Assembly (NCBI GenBank): GCA_024449915.1
Contig: JAMZAV010000112.1
Span: 496,001-560,000 of the forward strand
Source: Sweltsa coloradensis
Taxonomy: Eukaryota > Arthropoda > Insecta > Plecoptera > Chloroperlidae
Reading direction: 5' to 3'
DNA: 64,000 nucleotides
Both the position numbers and the translations under genes were made by a program. The notes below the pieces were generated by a model. That model had not been told where the DNA came from, searched no databases, and was given only the letters and a program-made list of their open reading frames with translations. How positions within the stretch are numbered: position 1 is the stretch's first letter; each line of letters starts with the position of its first letter. Of the stretch, positions 1 through 25,030 are shown one piece after another.

Positions 1-1221
1 TTACACCCACACACACACATACCATACACACGTACGCGAGACTAACAATAAGCGCCTTTTTTGGAGTTTGAATGGAGATCACTACTCTCGCTGCGCTCAC
101 TCGTTTACCTAGCTGGGCTCGCACGTAACTGGCGCCCAACTGGGGCTTATACCACACTATTCGCTTTTATTTCTGCGGGTTGGCATCTGAATACACTTGT
201 CTACCAATTGCCCCCTGTCAATCATCCAAGTGAACAAACCAATGGTTTTGTACATAATACAATTATCCTTTATAATCATAATCCCCATGAACCGTAATCG
301 GCTGTCCATCTTGTTTACACAAATGGACCGTCAATGGACAAACATGATAACAACAATAAATTTTCATACCTATAATCATTATAAATTAATGGCTTGGTAT
401 TCGTACATTTGGAATTACAGTTTCAAACCACAAACGGACATTGGCGCAATGTTAATACAGGCAGGAAATCTGTGTCCGGCGTGTATTTTGAAGGTCACAT
501 TATTGGTGACTGTGTGTCCACAGAGGCACCCATTTGCTGGTACATTAAGATTAGAAGTTGTTGACGTTTTATAAGTTTCAGTACCCAAGTCAACAAACAT
601 TTATTGATCTTTAATAAAAATATTAATGTATTGCAAGAAATGAGCTTACTATAAACTATTTTAAAACTATTCTGATTTCCATCAACATAAAAATACATTT
701 TTGCTACATAGTGGTATTTCATGAATTATTTGCATTCAAAAAATTTGCGTTTACCAAAGATCAGATCATGCAGTTCCATTTCATAGAGAAAAATATATTT
801 TAGCATGCAATAACTTACATCTTATCATTTTTGTATCTATTTATTTTGGTATGAATATTTCTTAGACCTTTAATTATGCATACTTTGTTATTATTATGTG
901 TTTGACCTCAATCATATTTTTGTTTTGCATACTTTGTATCGTCGAATTTGATTTTTTGATCGGTGATCTGTGGGGCTAAACAGTTATTTTATTTAGTTAT
1001 TATTTTGAGAGTTACTACTTTAGTAATGCAATAACGTATTTTGGAATGCTGTAGGTTATACACATTGGTATTTTAAATATCATCATTCTTATTATATTAC
1101 CTGTTTTTGCTAACGTTTTGTTTTTCTTAAAATTTAGTCTAAATTGTGTTAGTTTAAAAATATCGGCTAACAAATTAATTTATTTAACTAAAATAATTTT
1201 TATTAATTTTCCTCTCCTCAG

Positions 1222-1733
1222 GATTCTACCCCGAGGACTCTGACAACGAAACACGACCTCGACTATCACATCCTGAATCTCCCCCCCGTCGTCAGGAATC
1301 ATCGCTACGTCATCGCTATCCTCAGACTGGGTAATATCGTTCCTTCGCCTCTGCAAACCCTTGTGCATGATGGCTTTCTTTTATGTGCCTTGATTCATTT
1401 GCATCCGTTAGCCATCTATTACAACCATGAACCAACGTCGAGTTGTAACCGAAAACATGTTTTTTAGTTTTGTTTTTCGTGACGTGCGTTTCAGTCGGAT
1501 GCAGGTATATTGTTTCAGAGGGAAGAGTTGAATCAACTGATAATTTAAGTTTCTCGAGCTTGCAAATAAAATCAACTCGACCATGTAGAACAGGGAGAGA
1601 TTTCAAGAAAACTAACCCCTCTTTGCGAACTTATATTCAAATTTGTTCATCTAATTATGAATACCTGTATTCACGATTGGAGTTTTTGCTGTTGGGCTCG
1701 GTGTATGTCTACCAGCTAGGAGCCGTATTTCAG
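1222..1733 (+). pseudogene. Broken copy of odorant-receptor exon 2
   Basis: The segment begins after a CTCCTCAG acceptor and ends at TTTCAG|GTAATA, matching the OR-A exon 2 boundaries at 7913-8420. It is 512 bp against 508 bp and has many single-base insertions and deletions, so no frame stays open through it. The residues GFYPED are still readable at the start and SVYVYQLG-type shifted frames near the end. It either represents a dead duplicated exon in the same intron as the good copy or is an artefact of poor base calling. Confidence 0.75.
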
Positions 1734-2179
1734 GTAATAAATGTATATTTAAATTGTTTTCTGTTGTAGCTAGTGAATTGTTTATGAATCAGGCATTAAT
1801 TAGCGGATAGAATAGAACGTTTTCAATGCACCCTAAGGTTCGACTATATGCGTGCTATTTGTGCCAACATTATAATAATATAAAATAATACACTAGTGGG
1901 TTTTTTAATTTCTATTTTTTGAATGAAATCATCATTGTGGTCTCAAACATTAACGTCCAGGTGTGTGGTTTTCTTTGAATTATTTTTGGGGCCAAATCCT
2001 CATTGCCCACACGTCCTACGTGGCATATGTATAGCGATTTCCACGGTTTACTTTTTTTTTTAGCATACAGCCGGCATTGAGGATACAGTTAGCTCAGTAA
2101 GGCCGCGATAGCTCAGTTTTGTAGCATCAATCATTGCAATAATGCCAGAGGTTCCTGGGTTTGATCCACAGTAGCATTG

Positions 2180-2341
2180 TTTAAATTTAGTGATGAAATA
2201 AATAAATAAATAAGTAAATAAATAGAATAACTAAATAAATAATAATAAATAAATAAATAAATAATACTAATAACATTAAATGAATGATGAATGATGATGA
2301 ATAAATAAAGTAAATAAATTAAATAAATAAATAAATAAATA
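2180..2341 (+). repeat. Degenerate AAAT microsatellite
   Basis: AAAT tetranucleotide runs interrupted by single-base changes. This is the counterpart of the clean AAAT array at 8872-8984 in the second copy. Confidence 0.8.
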
Positions 2342-2394
2342 GCAGTTTTTTTGTAAAAAGAGGGGTGCAATATTTTCGACGCGTCAATACCTTA

Positions 2395-2994
2395 ACTAGG
2401 AAACTCAGTTTGGACCGTTGATAAGCAATCACTTGCTATAGCGAGACCACACATGCACATTTTTTAAATTTTAAAATTTGCGGACGCTCGCTGTCCACGG
2501 GGCCAATGTTTTCCATTTTACATTCATTATTGACAAGGTATTTGGGTAAAACCCGTGGGTAACCCTTTACTTTGTGGATAAATCCAACCCGCCATCTAGA
2601 TGACCTTGACATCATTTCTTTAGGAAAACTATTTTTAAACTCTTTGGTTACAAATATACACTCTTCCTCGATATTAATTTTGATTACTTCTAGTGTTAAA
2701 AACAGTGCATAGTGGGCAGAAAATTCGTGCGACATTTTCGTTGCCATGGTAACGTTACTTTTGTTAAAATAACATTTCCATCTCTACTTATCGCATCAAA
2801 ATAAAATTGATATATTCGTGACGACGGACATTCTAAACGTTTGGCCACCCTCAAGATTTTGGTCGCCGTTTAGTTTTTAAAAACAAACTTTCGATAACTT
2901 TAGTAACTTTTTGAACTTTTTGAACGATTTTGCCACAAAACTAATGGCATTCAATCGAGACGAAGCTTGCGGATGGTCTAAAATTTCAACTCGA
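2395..2994 (-). mobile_element. HINE-3 element, 5'-truncated
   Basis: Read on the minus strand, the 3' end is the usual ...CCTAGTT, preceded by an AACGC/GCGTT-type hairpin. The body matches the complete HINE-3 at 59397-60115. The 5' end is lost at 2994, where the match to the other copies stops abruptly. It lies in the same place, relative to the OR exon and the AAAT repeat, as the element at 9034-9713, so its insertion predates the copy of the segment. Confidence 0.7.
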
Positions 2995-3135
2995 GGACTG
3001 CATATTGCTTTATGTTTTGATGCTGTAGCCATAAAGATATATCGTTCTACCTACAAACTACTTTGCTATGTTTGTCTCCGTTGTGTATTTTTTATGTACT
3101 GTGCTGTAAATACAGAATGTATTGCCACCTTTCCT
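2995..3135. other. Short unique stretch, nothing recognised
   Basis: Sequence between the truncated HINE-3 and the first minisatellite remnant. It contains an open frame of about 77 codons starting at 2911, but this crosses the HINE boundary and has no recognisable domain. Confidence 0.5.
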
Positions 3136-3169
3136 AGAATATAGGTGGCTCGCATGTTATTGAATATTT

Positions 3170-3943
3170 GGATGAGCGTAGCGAGCGAAGCGAAAACTTC
3201 AATTTAACTGACCCCTCAAAACATTTAGCTCCAATGTTTTTTTTTTAAATTTTTTATTTGTATTTCTGTCTGTTTGTTCGCTCTCTACCGGGAAAACGGC
3301 ATATCCGATCTTGATGAAAATTAGAGGGGACCTTCGAAATCTCTGAACTTAGACTTGCTACGTTTTTGGGTACAATCGAAGAAATATTTCTCATGAATAT
3401 CGTACTTTTAAAAACGATTTTTTTCGATTTTTAGTGCGATATTTTCGTGACATTTGGCCGATTCTGATCAAGCGGGGGGGGCAAAACAACGTTCTATTAC
3501 CATGGACATTAGGCCCAATGGTGATGTATGCTTTCTGAAAGAAAAAAGTTGAAAAAGTTAACCAGAATCTATAGAAATAAAGCTTTTAATATAAGTTTTT
3601 GATTTTTAGTGCGATATTTTCGTGACATTTGGGCCATTTCAGACCAAACGGGTGGGGCTACAACGTTCATATTATACATGGACATTAGGGGTATGGTGAT
3701 GTGAAACCTTTTGAAAGAAAAGTTAAAAAATTTTAGCCAGAAGCCATAGAAATAAAGCTTTTAATGTAAGTTGTTTACGGTAAATAATACCAATTGACAG
3801 GTAACAATAGAAACTTGACAACAATCACTTACATTGCGTAGGCAACAAAACAAAGCACTTGCAAAAGTAAAGATATCCCACGCGAACTAAAAACTTTAAA
3901 AAACTCATCCACCAACGCGGCGGGACTTTAGCGTTTTCCTAGT
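3170..3943 (+). mobile_element. HINE-1 copy in minisatellite
   Basis: Starts TT|GGATGAGCGTAGCGAGCG and ends ...CTCATCC, CAACGCGGCGGGACTT, GCGTTTTCCTAGT. It has the internal HINE-1 landmarks (GTCTGTTTGTTCGCTCTC, GGGACCTTCGAAATCTCTGA, GCGATATTTTCGTGACATT) and two internal repeats of the TAGTGCGATATTTTCG unit. No protein is encoded. Confidence 0.85.
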
Positions 3944-3996
3944 ATGTTGTATTGGTTGGCGTGAGTTTACCACCAACAACGGGGATGATTATTATT

Positions 3997-4784
3997 GGAT
4001 GAGCGAAGCGAAGACTTCAATTTAACCGACCCCCCAAAAAATTTAGCTCGGGTGTTTTTTTTTTTGTTTTTTTGTTTTTTTTGTTTTTTTTTTTGTTTGT
4101 ATTTTTGTCTGTTTGTTCGCTCTCTACCGGGCAAACGGCATATGCGATCTTGATGAAAATTTGACAGGACCTTCGAAATCTCTGAACTTAGACTTGCTAC
4201 GTTTTTGGGTAAAATCGAAGAATATTTCTCATGAATATCGTACTTTTAACGTTTTTTTTTTTCGATTTTTAGTGCGATATTTTCGGACATTTGGGCCGAT
4301 TCTGACCAAACGGGTGGGCTACTATGTTCATATTTCACATGGACATTAAGGTATGGTGATGTATTGCTTTTTAAAAGAAAAGTTGAAAAAGTTAGCCAAA
4401 ATCTATAGAAATAAGCTTTTAATTAAAAGTTTTAATGATTTTTTGTGGGCTAATTTTCGTGCCCATTTGGGCCAATTCTGACCAAAACGGGTGGGCAAAC
4501 AACGTTCATATTATACATGGACGTTAAGGTTATGGTGATGTAGTACCTTTTGAAAGAAAAAGTTGAAAAAGTTTAGCCAGAATCCATAGAAATAAAGCCT
4601 TTTAATATAAGTTTTTTACAGAAAATAATACCAATTGACAAGAAACAAAGAAACTTGACAACTTTCACCTAAAATGCGTAGGCAACAAAACAAAGCACTT
4701 GCAAAAGTAAAGATATCCCACGCAAACTAAAAACTTTAAAAAGCTCATCCATCAACGCGGCGGGACTTTAGCTTTTTTCCTAGT
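3997..4784 (+). mobile_element. HINE-1 copy
   Basis: Full-length copy from GGATGAGCGAAGCGAAGA to CCTAGT with CTCATCC before the 3' hairpin. It is followed after only four bases (TATT) by another HINE-1 in the same direction, so the two form a head-to-tail pair. Confidence 0.85.
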
Positions 4785-4788
4785 TATT

Positions 4789-5314
4789 GGATGAGCGAAG
4801 CGAAGACTTCAATTTAACATTTCGTTTTTTTTTCACTTACGTTACCCCAAGAAAAATTGCTCGGGTGTTTTGTTTATTGCAAGTTTTTTTTGTCTGTTTG
4901 TTCGCTCTCTACCTGGTAAACGGCATATGCGATCTTGATGAAAATTGGAGGGGACCTTCGAAATCTCTGAACTTAGACTTGCCACGTTTTTGGGTACAAC
5001 CGATCAAATATTTCTTATGATTATCCTACTTTAACGATTTTTTTTCGATTTTTAGTGCGATATTTTCGTGACCCGATTCTGACCAAACGGGAGGGGCTAC
5101 AACGTTCATATTTTACATTGATATAAATATGGTAATGAAGTGGCTTTTGAAAGCAAAAGTTGAAATTGTGCCCTAAGCATTTTACAGGTGTTAAGTTTTT
5201 GTAACTATTGATACAGTTATGAGATCCCAATTAAAATCGTAATCATTAGACAAAAATATTTAAAAAGCTCATCCATCAACACGACTGGAAAAAGCGTTCG
5301 CGAAGCGGCCTAGT
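4789..5314 (+). mobile_element. HINE-1 copy with variant 3' end
   Basis: Starts GGATGAGCGAAGCGAAGA. Its 3' end is the second type seen in this window, with CAACACGACTGGAAAAAGCG followed by TTCGCGAAGCGGCCTAGT instead of the CGGCGGGACTT loop. It is shorter than its neighbour (526 bp) because it has a single internal unit. Confidence 0.85.
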
Positions 5315-6109
5315 TTTATAAAATGTTCTTCAGGAAGTTGGTGGTTGTGAGTCGGTGTGTCACCAAATATTAGATGGTCTGGCGTTGTAGATAGAACATA
5401 TATAGGTGTCTGGCATGTGATTGAAAGTATCTTGTGTTGGCGTGAGTTAACCATCAACAACGAGTATATAATTACATATTTTATTTAACGTTCTTCAGAA
5501 AGTAAGTGGTATTGTGGGTCGGTGTGTACCCATATTTTAGATGGTCTGCGTAGATAAAATATATAGGTGGTGACATGTGATTAAAAATCTGTTGTTTTGG
5601 CGAGAGTTAACCACCAACAACAATATATTAATTTTTTATTTTATTTATTGTTCTTCAGGAAGAAAGTGGTATGTGAGTCGGTGTGTCCCCATATTTTAGA
5701 TGGTCAAACGTAGATAAAATATATAGGTGGCTGACATGTGTATTAAAAAATATCTTGTGTTGGCGAGAGTTACCCACCAACAACAAATATATCATTTTTA
5801 TTTTATTTATCGTTCTTTAGGAAGTAAGTGGTATGGGGAGTCGGTATGTACCCATTATTTTAGATGGTCTAACGTAGATTAAATATATAGGTGGCTGACA
5901 TGTGATTAAAAATATCTTGTGTTTGGCGAGAGTTAACCACCAAAAACAAAATATATAATTCTTATTTTTTTATCGTTCTTCAAGAAGTAAGGGGTATGTG
6001 AGTCGGTGTGTCCCCATATTTTAGATGGTCTGGCGTTGTAGATAGAAAAAAGGTGGCTCGCATGGGGTGAAAAAAATGTTGTGTTGGCGTGCGTTGTCCC
6101 AAACGCATC

Positions 6110-6830
6110 CATACATTATTTAAATGATGTAGATTATTTCCAATCAACATCAATTTGGAATGATCCTTAAGCAGCTGGAAAGTCCTTATGTGTATTGCAT
6201 TTGATTGGACGCTTCAAATATTTCAAATTTAAAAGGCTCCGCATGATCTCTAAACGTGTGTGAAAAATTGTACTACTGTGTATTGCATCTGATTGGATGC
6301 TTGAATATTTCAAATTTAAAAAACCCTTCGGAATGATCTCTAATTGTGCGTGGAACACCATACTGTGTAAAGCATTTGATTGGCTGATTCAAATTTGAAA
6401 ATGATCTCGAACAATGCGTGATGTTTGTACGGTGTGTGAACCGTGTGGGATAGGCGCTATTGGCAGCGCAGCCCTGGGGGGTACACTCGCGAACTAAAAA
6501 GTTCGGATACACACCCAAAACGAGAGCATGCTAAAAATAGCATAAAAATACTCGTATCAGCATTGACCTGTCAAGAAATGCAACAAAAACAAACGAGATC
6601 AGGGGTTCTGATCTCGGATTGAAAATGATCTCGGAGCTCTGTTGTGTATTCACCCGTATGATCTCGCAACGTAAGCGAAAAAAACACACACACACAAACA
6701 CACACACACACACACATACACATACACACGTACGCAGACTAACAATAAGCGCCGTTTGAGTTGAATGGAGATCACTACGCTCGCTGCGCTCACTCGTTTA
6801 ACTAGCTGGGCTCGAAACGTTACATTGGCG
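6110..6830 (+). repeat. LTR-like end with short tandem repeats and CA microsatellite
   Basis: Three imperfect units of about 87 bp each contain TGTGTATTGCAT(T/C)TGATTGG. They are followed by a CA-rich microsatellite (about 6683-6730) and end ...ACGTTACA immediately before a tRNA-Lys-type primer binding site at 6830. Direct repeats followed by a TG...CA-type end and a PBS are what an LTR looks like, but I could not find the LTR start or a second LTR. Confidence 0.4.
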
Positions 6831-6848
6831 CCCAACATGGGGCTTATA
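6830..6848 (+). promoter_or_regulatory. tRNA-Lys-type primer binding site
   Basis: TTGGCGCCCAACATGGGGC is complementary, with one mismatch, to the known 3' end of insect tRNA-Lys(CTT). It directly follows an ACA terminus, as in Gypsy-type LTR retrotransposons. The shifted counterpart is near 133-150. No gag or pol frame follows. Confidence 0.55.
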
Positions 6849-7912
6849 CCACACTATTCGCTTTTTATTTCTGCGGGTTGGCATCTTGACTACACGTTGT
6901 CTACCCAATGTGCACCCTGTCAATCATCCAAGTGAACAGAAACCAATGGTTTTGTACATAATACAATTATCCTTTATAATCAATAATCCCCATGACCAGT
7001 AATGGGCTGTCCATCTTGTTAAACAAATGGACCGTCAATGGAACAAAAATGATAACAACAATAATTTTACATACCTATATAATTATAAATTATATGGCTT
7101 GGTATTCGTACATTGGAATTACAGTTTCAAACCACACGGACATTCGAGGCAATGTTAATACAGGCAGGAAAATCTGGTGCCGGCGTGTATTTTTGAAGGT
7201 CACATTATTGTGACTGTGTGTCCACCCAATTTGCTGGTACATTAAGATTAAGAAGTGGTTGACGTTTATAAGGTTATCAGGAACAAAGTCAACAAACATT
7301 TATTGATCTTTAATAAAAATATAATGTAATTGCAAGAAATGAGCTATTAAACTATTTTAAAACTATTCTGATTTCCAATCAACAGAAAAATACATTTTTT
7401 TCCTACATAGTGGTATTTCATGAATTATTTGCATTCCTTTGCAGTTACCAAAGATCAGTCATGCAGTTACCTTTCAATAGAGAAAAATATATTTTAGCAT
7501 GCATAACTTACAATCTTATCATTTTGTATATATTTTTTGTATGAATAATGCTAGACCTTTAATTATGCATACTTTGTTATTATTATTGTATACCTCAAAT
7601 CATATTTTTGTTTTGCATACTTTATCGTCGAATTTGATTTGTTTGATCGGTGGATCTGTGGGGCTAAACAAGTTATTTTATTTAGGTTTATATATTTTGA
7701 TGAGTTACTACTTAGATATGCAATAACGATATTTTGGAATGCTGTAGGTTATACACATGGGTATTTTAAATATTCATCATTCTTATTATATTACTCTGTT
7801 TTGCTAACTTTTTGTTTTTCTTTAAAATTTATTCTAAATTGTGTTAGTTAAAAATATCGGCTACAAATTAATTATTTAACTACAATAATGTTATTAATTA
7901 TTCTCTCCTCAG

Positions 7913-22173
<14,261 letters not shown>

Positions 22174-23130
22174 CTTCCTTACCATTTTATCTAGACTTAG
22201 TACCCACTCCCGGCAAATCTAAAACCAACATTTGTATTGGTTGTAAGCAGGGTAAGCATGGCTTCCACCCGCTTCGCTCTCCTGTTGCTCGGCCGACTGA
22301 CATTACTGATGATTGAAATTTTGGGTATATTTGTAGGGGCTCGTCAATATAGTTCTCTTCAGTAGTAACACTTTTTGGAAAAAATATACTTTTAATTATT
22401 TACAAAAAATTATTTCACTCACCGGGTGGCTCAAGTCCGGGTTCCCACGCGGATGTGCATTGTCTTCGTCGGCAAGAGGCTGTATCTCTTTCACAAGGAC
22501 TTGTGCTCCCGCTCGGGATACGCTCGATAAATGAGACTATCAGGATTTTGTATTTTGTTTAAAAGTCCAAAGTTGACCATATTCGTGGATTGATCCTGAA
22601 TGATTGACATAAAATATTGATAATCTACGACTGTAGGTATGTACTTGTATGCTGTTTTGACAACTATGTAAAGTTTCATATACATTGGATTCTTCCCGGC
22701 CAAGCAAATAGCTATTTGACAAGTGTCAACATGTATGTCCTATTCCTTCTTATGAGTCATCAGTCCTCATCAGTCATCAACCCTCCAGGGGTCGGATTCA
22801 CAAAGAGGAGTTTTTAAAAACCGGAGCTAATGTTAGTAGTAAGCCGTACTTAACTCTCATTTTCATTTCCCAAGAAAGAGTCCAACAGTGTTTCATAAAA
22901 CATGCATAAAATGTAACATTCGGTACCATAGAGTAGATTAGGCACAAGTTTGTAAAGATGCTAGCCTAATGACCTTAGAAAACCAAAGGAACTATTTTGA
23001 CACGGTATACCTTTATAAAATTGTAAATAATTTAACAAACACTTTTTCAATTTTTGGTGAAGTACATTTTTATATACCTTCCAAACATACACGTCTTCAT
23101 AAAACTTTTCACCTAGCCCTAAGTCATAAC
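22174..23130. other. Downstream of OR-A, nothing recognised
   Basis: No repeat recurring elsewhere in the window and no plausible gene. Two overlapping short frames around 22490-22720 look like chance. Confidence 0.4.
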
Positions 23131-23134
23131 CTTT

Positions 23135-23216
23135 GTAGTGTACGGTAAGTGAAATAAATAAAAATAAAAAAAATATATATATATATTTTTTTTATCAGCC
23201 CTTACCGTACACTACA
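23135..23216 (+). repeat. Short TG...CA palindromic end, possible LTR remnant
   Basis: TGTAGTGTACGGTAAG at the left and CTTACCGTACACTACA at the right are perfect 16-bp inverted repeats around an AT-rich centre. The right end is followed within three bases by a tRNA-Lys-type primer site. At 82 bp it is far shorter than a normal LTR; it may be a miniature or internally deleted LTR. Confidence 0.45.
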
Positions 23217-23218
23217 AT

Positions 23219-23240
23219 TTGGCGCCCCACGCTGGGTGCC
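23219..23240 (+). promoter_or_regulatory. Primer-binding-site-like sequence
   Basis: TTGGCGCCCCACGCTGGGTG resembles the tRNA-Lys PBS (TGGCGCCCAACGTGGGGC) with several mismatches and follows a CA terminus. No gag or pol frame lies downstream. Confidence 0.45.
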
Positions 23241-24598
23241 AAAGTGTAGTGTTGGCTAGTTAAAAATAAATAAAAAAATAAAAAAATAAAAATTAAACGC
23301 ACCGTCCTTCGACACCACCTTCCAACTACTCTACAATTTGTGTCACCATATCCTGAGCCCGGCGTTTTGTGGGTTCAAAGAGCGCAGGCTGTGGTGGTCA
23401 CGTTGTAAACGTATCACAGTTTGACAGCTAAAGTGGACTCCGTAGAGCAGTAAAGTACAGTCACATCCAGTGCGACCTTGGCCCTCCCTATATCTTGTAT
23501 GGGGATGATATTGATGGAGCAAATGTTGAAACGTTGATCTTGCGCGGCATTATAGTAATGTAGGCGCAGCAAGAAGAGTTAACCACTAAGCTCAGGGCTG
23601 CAGACAAGTGGTTTTCGATACTCGGGAGGTTGTCGGCCCGATTCCGGCAACCGGTAATCCAGAAGGAAACTCGACCACCACAACATGTAAACAAGAATAA
23701 AAACAAAAGCGAACGGTGTCACGAGGGGAACGAACAAGTTTGAAAATAAGAGGCAGACAAGTGACAACATTATTCTACAAACCTATATTTCTAAATGTCT
23801 TTCTTTCTCATAGAATTTAGAAATGTTTTTGTTTTGATAGGATAAACTGTCCAAAGTTAGAAACTTTGTTTTTCCAGCCTATTGGCCTGTGGCCATAGTC
23901 GATGAGCCACGGCTATATACACGCACACAACGTGTCGATTACCATTGTTGCCGTAATAAAAGACGGGAATCTGAATATTTAATAGTGGAAGCACATTTCA
24001 GCCTTTGGGGGGGGGGGGGGGGGGGCGCAATAAAGGCTACACTAAAGAAACGGGTGTTATATTTTAAGAGTATAAATTGCTATTCACAAGGAATTCTGGG
24101 AAGTAAATTACTCCACGTGGAGTTGAAAACCTCGTTGACCAACCACAATATGAGTTTCGAAGAGTGACTTATAATAGGGTGGCTAAATGAATTCAGAACT
24201 ACACAATATAGAAAGGGGTTTCCTGAGATAATTGGCAGCCGAATTCAAGAAAATACGAATGGAAACCTCAGCGTATTGTAACAAAGAAGACAATTTGTTG
24301 TAAGGGATTAATGTTATCTTTTGATGGGTAGCGTCGGAGCGAACAAACTTTAATTCCGCATCGATAAGCCCAAGTCAACACATCCCGCACAATAAGCCGG
24401 TGTGGTATTTGACGCTTATTAAGCTACACCAAACAAAATATTTCCTAAATACTTTAACAGAGGGGTAGACTTCGTGACAAATCGTTCGTATTGGAGATTT
24501 TTTATCTTGAAGATGATGGCATGGGCCCAACAACGTGCTTCTAGCGCCAATGTCAAATCAGTGAATGGTCAGACTTCGTCCACCTCGGATGACTTTAG

Positions 24599-24599
<1 letters not shown>

Positions 24600-24640
<41 letters not shown>

Positions 24641-24745
24641 ATAATATTATACTTTGTGGGCTTCTCAAAGTTATGTGTATTAAATGCCTATTATAAATTA
24701 TGTAACGTGTATTTGAGAACAAAAGCACATCTGAATCTGAATCAT
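24600..24745 (+). repeat. ATT microsatellite and LINE-like 3' tail
   Basis: ATT trinucleotides (24601-24637), then TTTGTGGGCTTCTCAAAG and GTGTATTTGAGAACAAAAGC with a CTGAATCTGAATC end. The TTTGTGGG...TTCT motif also occurs at 57728-57745 before an ATTGAGTTGAGTTG tail, so both look like 3' ends of one LINE lineage with short repeated tails. Confidence 0.5.
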
Positions 24746-24777
24746 CAAACTTAAATGAAAATGTTCCCGGATACTCA

Positions 24778-24804
24778 TATAAATATATATATATATATAT
24801 ATAC

Positions 24805-24841
<37 letters not shown>
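24778..24841. repeat. AT microsatellite
   Basis: Alternating AT and ATAAAT runs, nearly uninterrupted. Confidence 0.9.
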
Positions 24842-24842
<1 letters not shown>

Positions 24843-25030
24843 GGCTTGATAGCTATTCACTATACTTGCAACCAACTTGCATCGGATGTGATTGTACTTT
24901 GTTATTTCGGAGAGGCCCATCCTTCCCGTCAAACTCGGACAGGTTTATAACCTTTCATAATAGAGCAGGCGACATCCTAGTTTCTTTGAACCCTAAAACG
25001 CCGGGCTCAGGATATGGTGACACAAACAGT

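Larger units (their letters stand above)
1..2994 (+). repeat. Indel-ridden copy of the 6687-9620 segment
   Basis: This stretch repeats 6687 to about 9620 in the same order: CA-rich microsatellite, tRNA-Lys-type primer site, AT-rich intron, OR exon 2, AAAT microsatellite, HINE-3. Differences between the copies are overwhelmingly one- or two-base insertions and deletions spread evenly through exon, intron and repeats, with few substitutions. That pattern fits unpolished long-read consensus or a false assembly duplication better than natural decay, but a real duplication cannot be excluded. Homology stops at 2994 inside the HINE-3 element. Confidence 0.75.
3136..6110 (+). repeat. 163-bp minisatellite array with HINE insertions
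   Basis: Units start at the GTTCTTCAG motif at 5325, 5490, 5650, 5812 and 5975, giving spacings of 165, 160, 162 and 163 bp; the last unit runs to about 6110. Each unit contains GTCGGTGTGT, TTTTAGATGGTCT, ATATAGGTGGCT and GAGTTAACCACCAACAAC. Pieces of a further unit are seen at 3136-3169 and 3944-3996, split by HINE insertions at 3170-3943 and 3997-5314. The array therefore existed before the HINEs landed in it. Confidence 0.8.
23345..25030. repeat. Inverted copies of a 45-bp sequence 1.6 kb apart
   Basis: TTGTGTCACCATATCCTGAG followed by CCCGGCGTTTTGTGGGTTCA at about 23338-23380 recurs inverted at about 24975-25026. The interval holds a G run (19 G at 24007-24025), a LINE-like tail and an AT microsatellite. 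The pair may mark the edges of a degraded element. Confidence 0.4.

Noticed and set aside
3997..5020. Conserved open frames at the 5' end of HINE-1 and HINE-2 (MDERSEDFN..., MSVASEAKIPF...)
   Set aside because: They follow from shared DNA of the element ends, run through poly-T tracts of variable length and are broken differently in each copy; no sign of protein selection.
3136..6110. CRISPR array
   Set aside because: Units of about 163 bp are contiguous without distinct spacers, in a eukaryotic genome.
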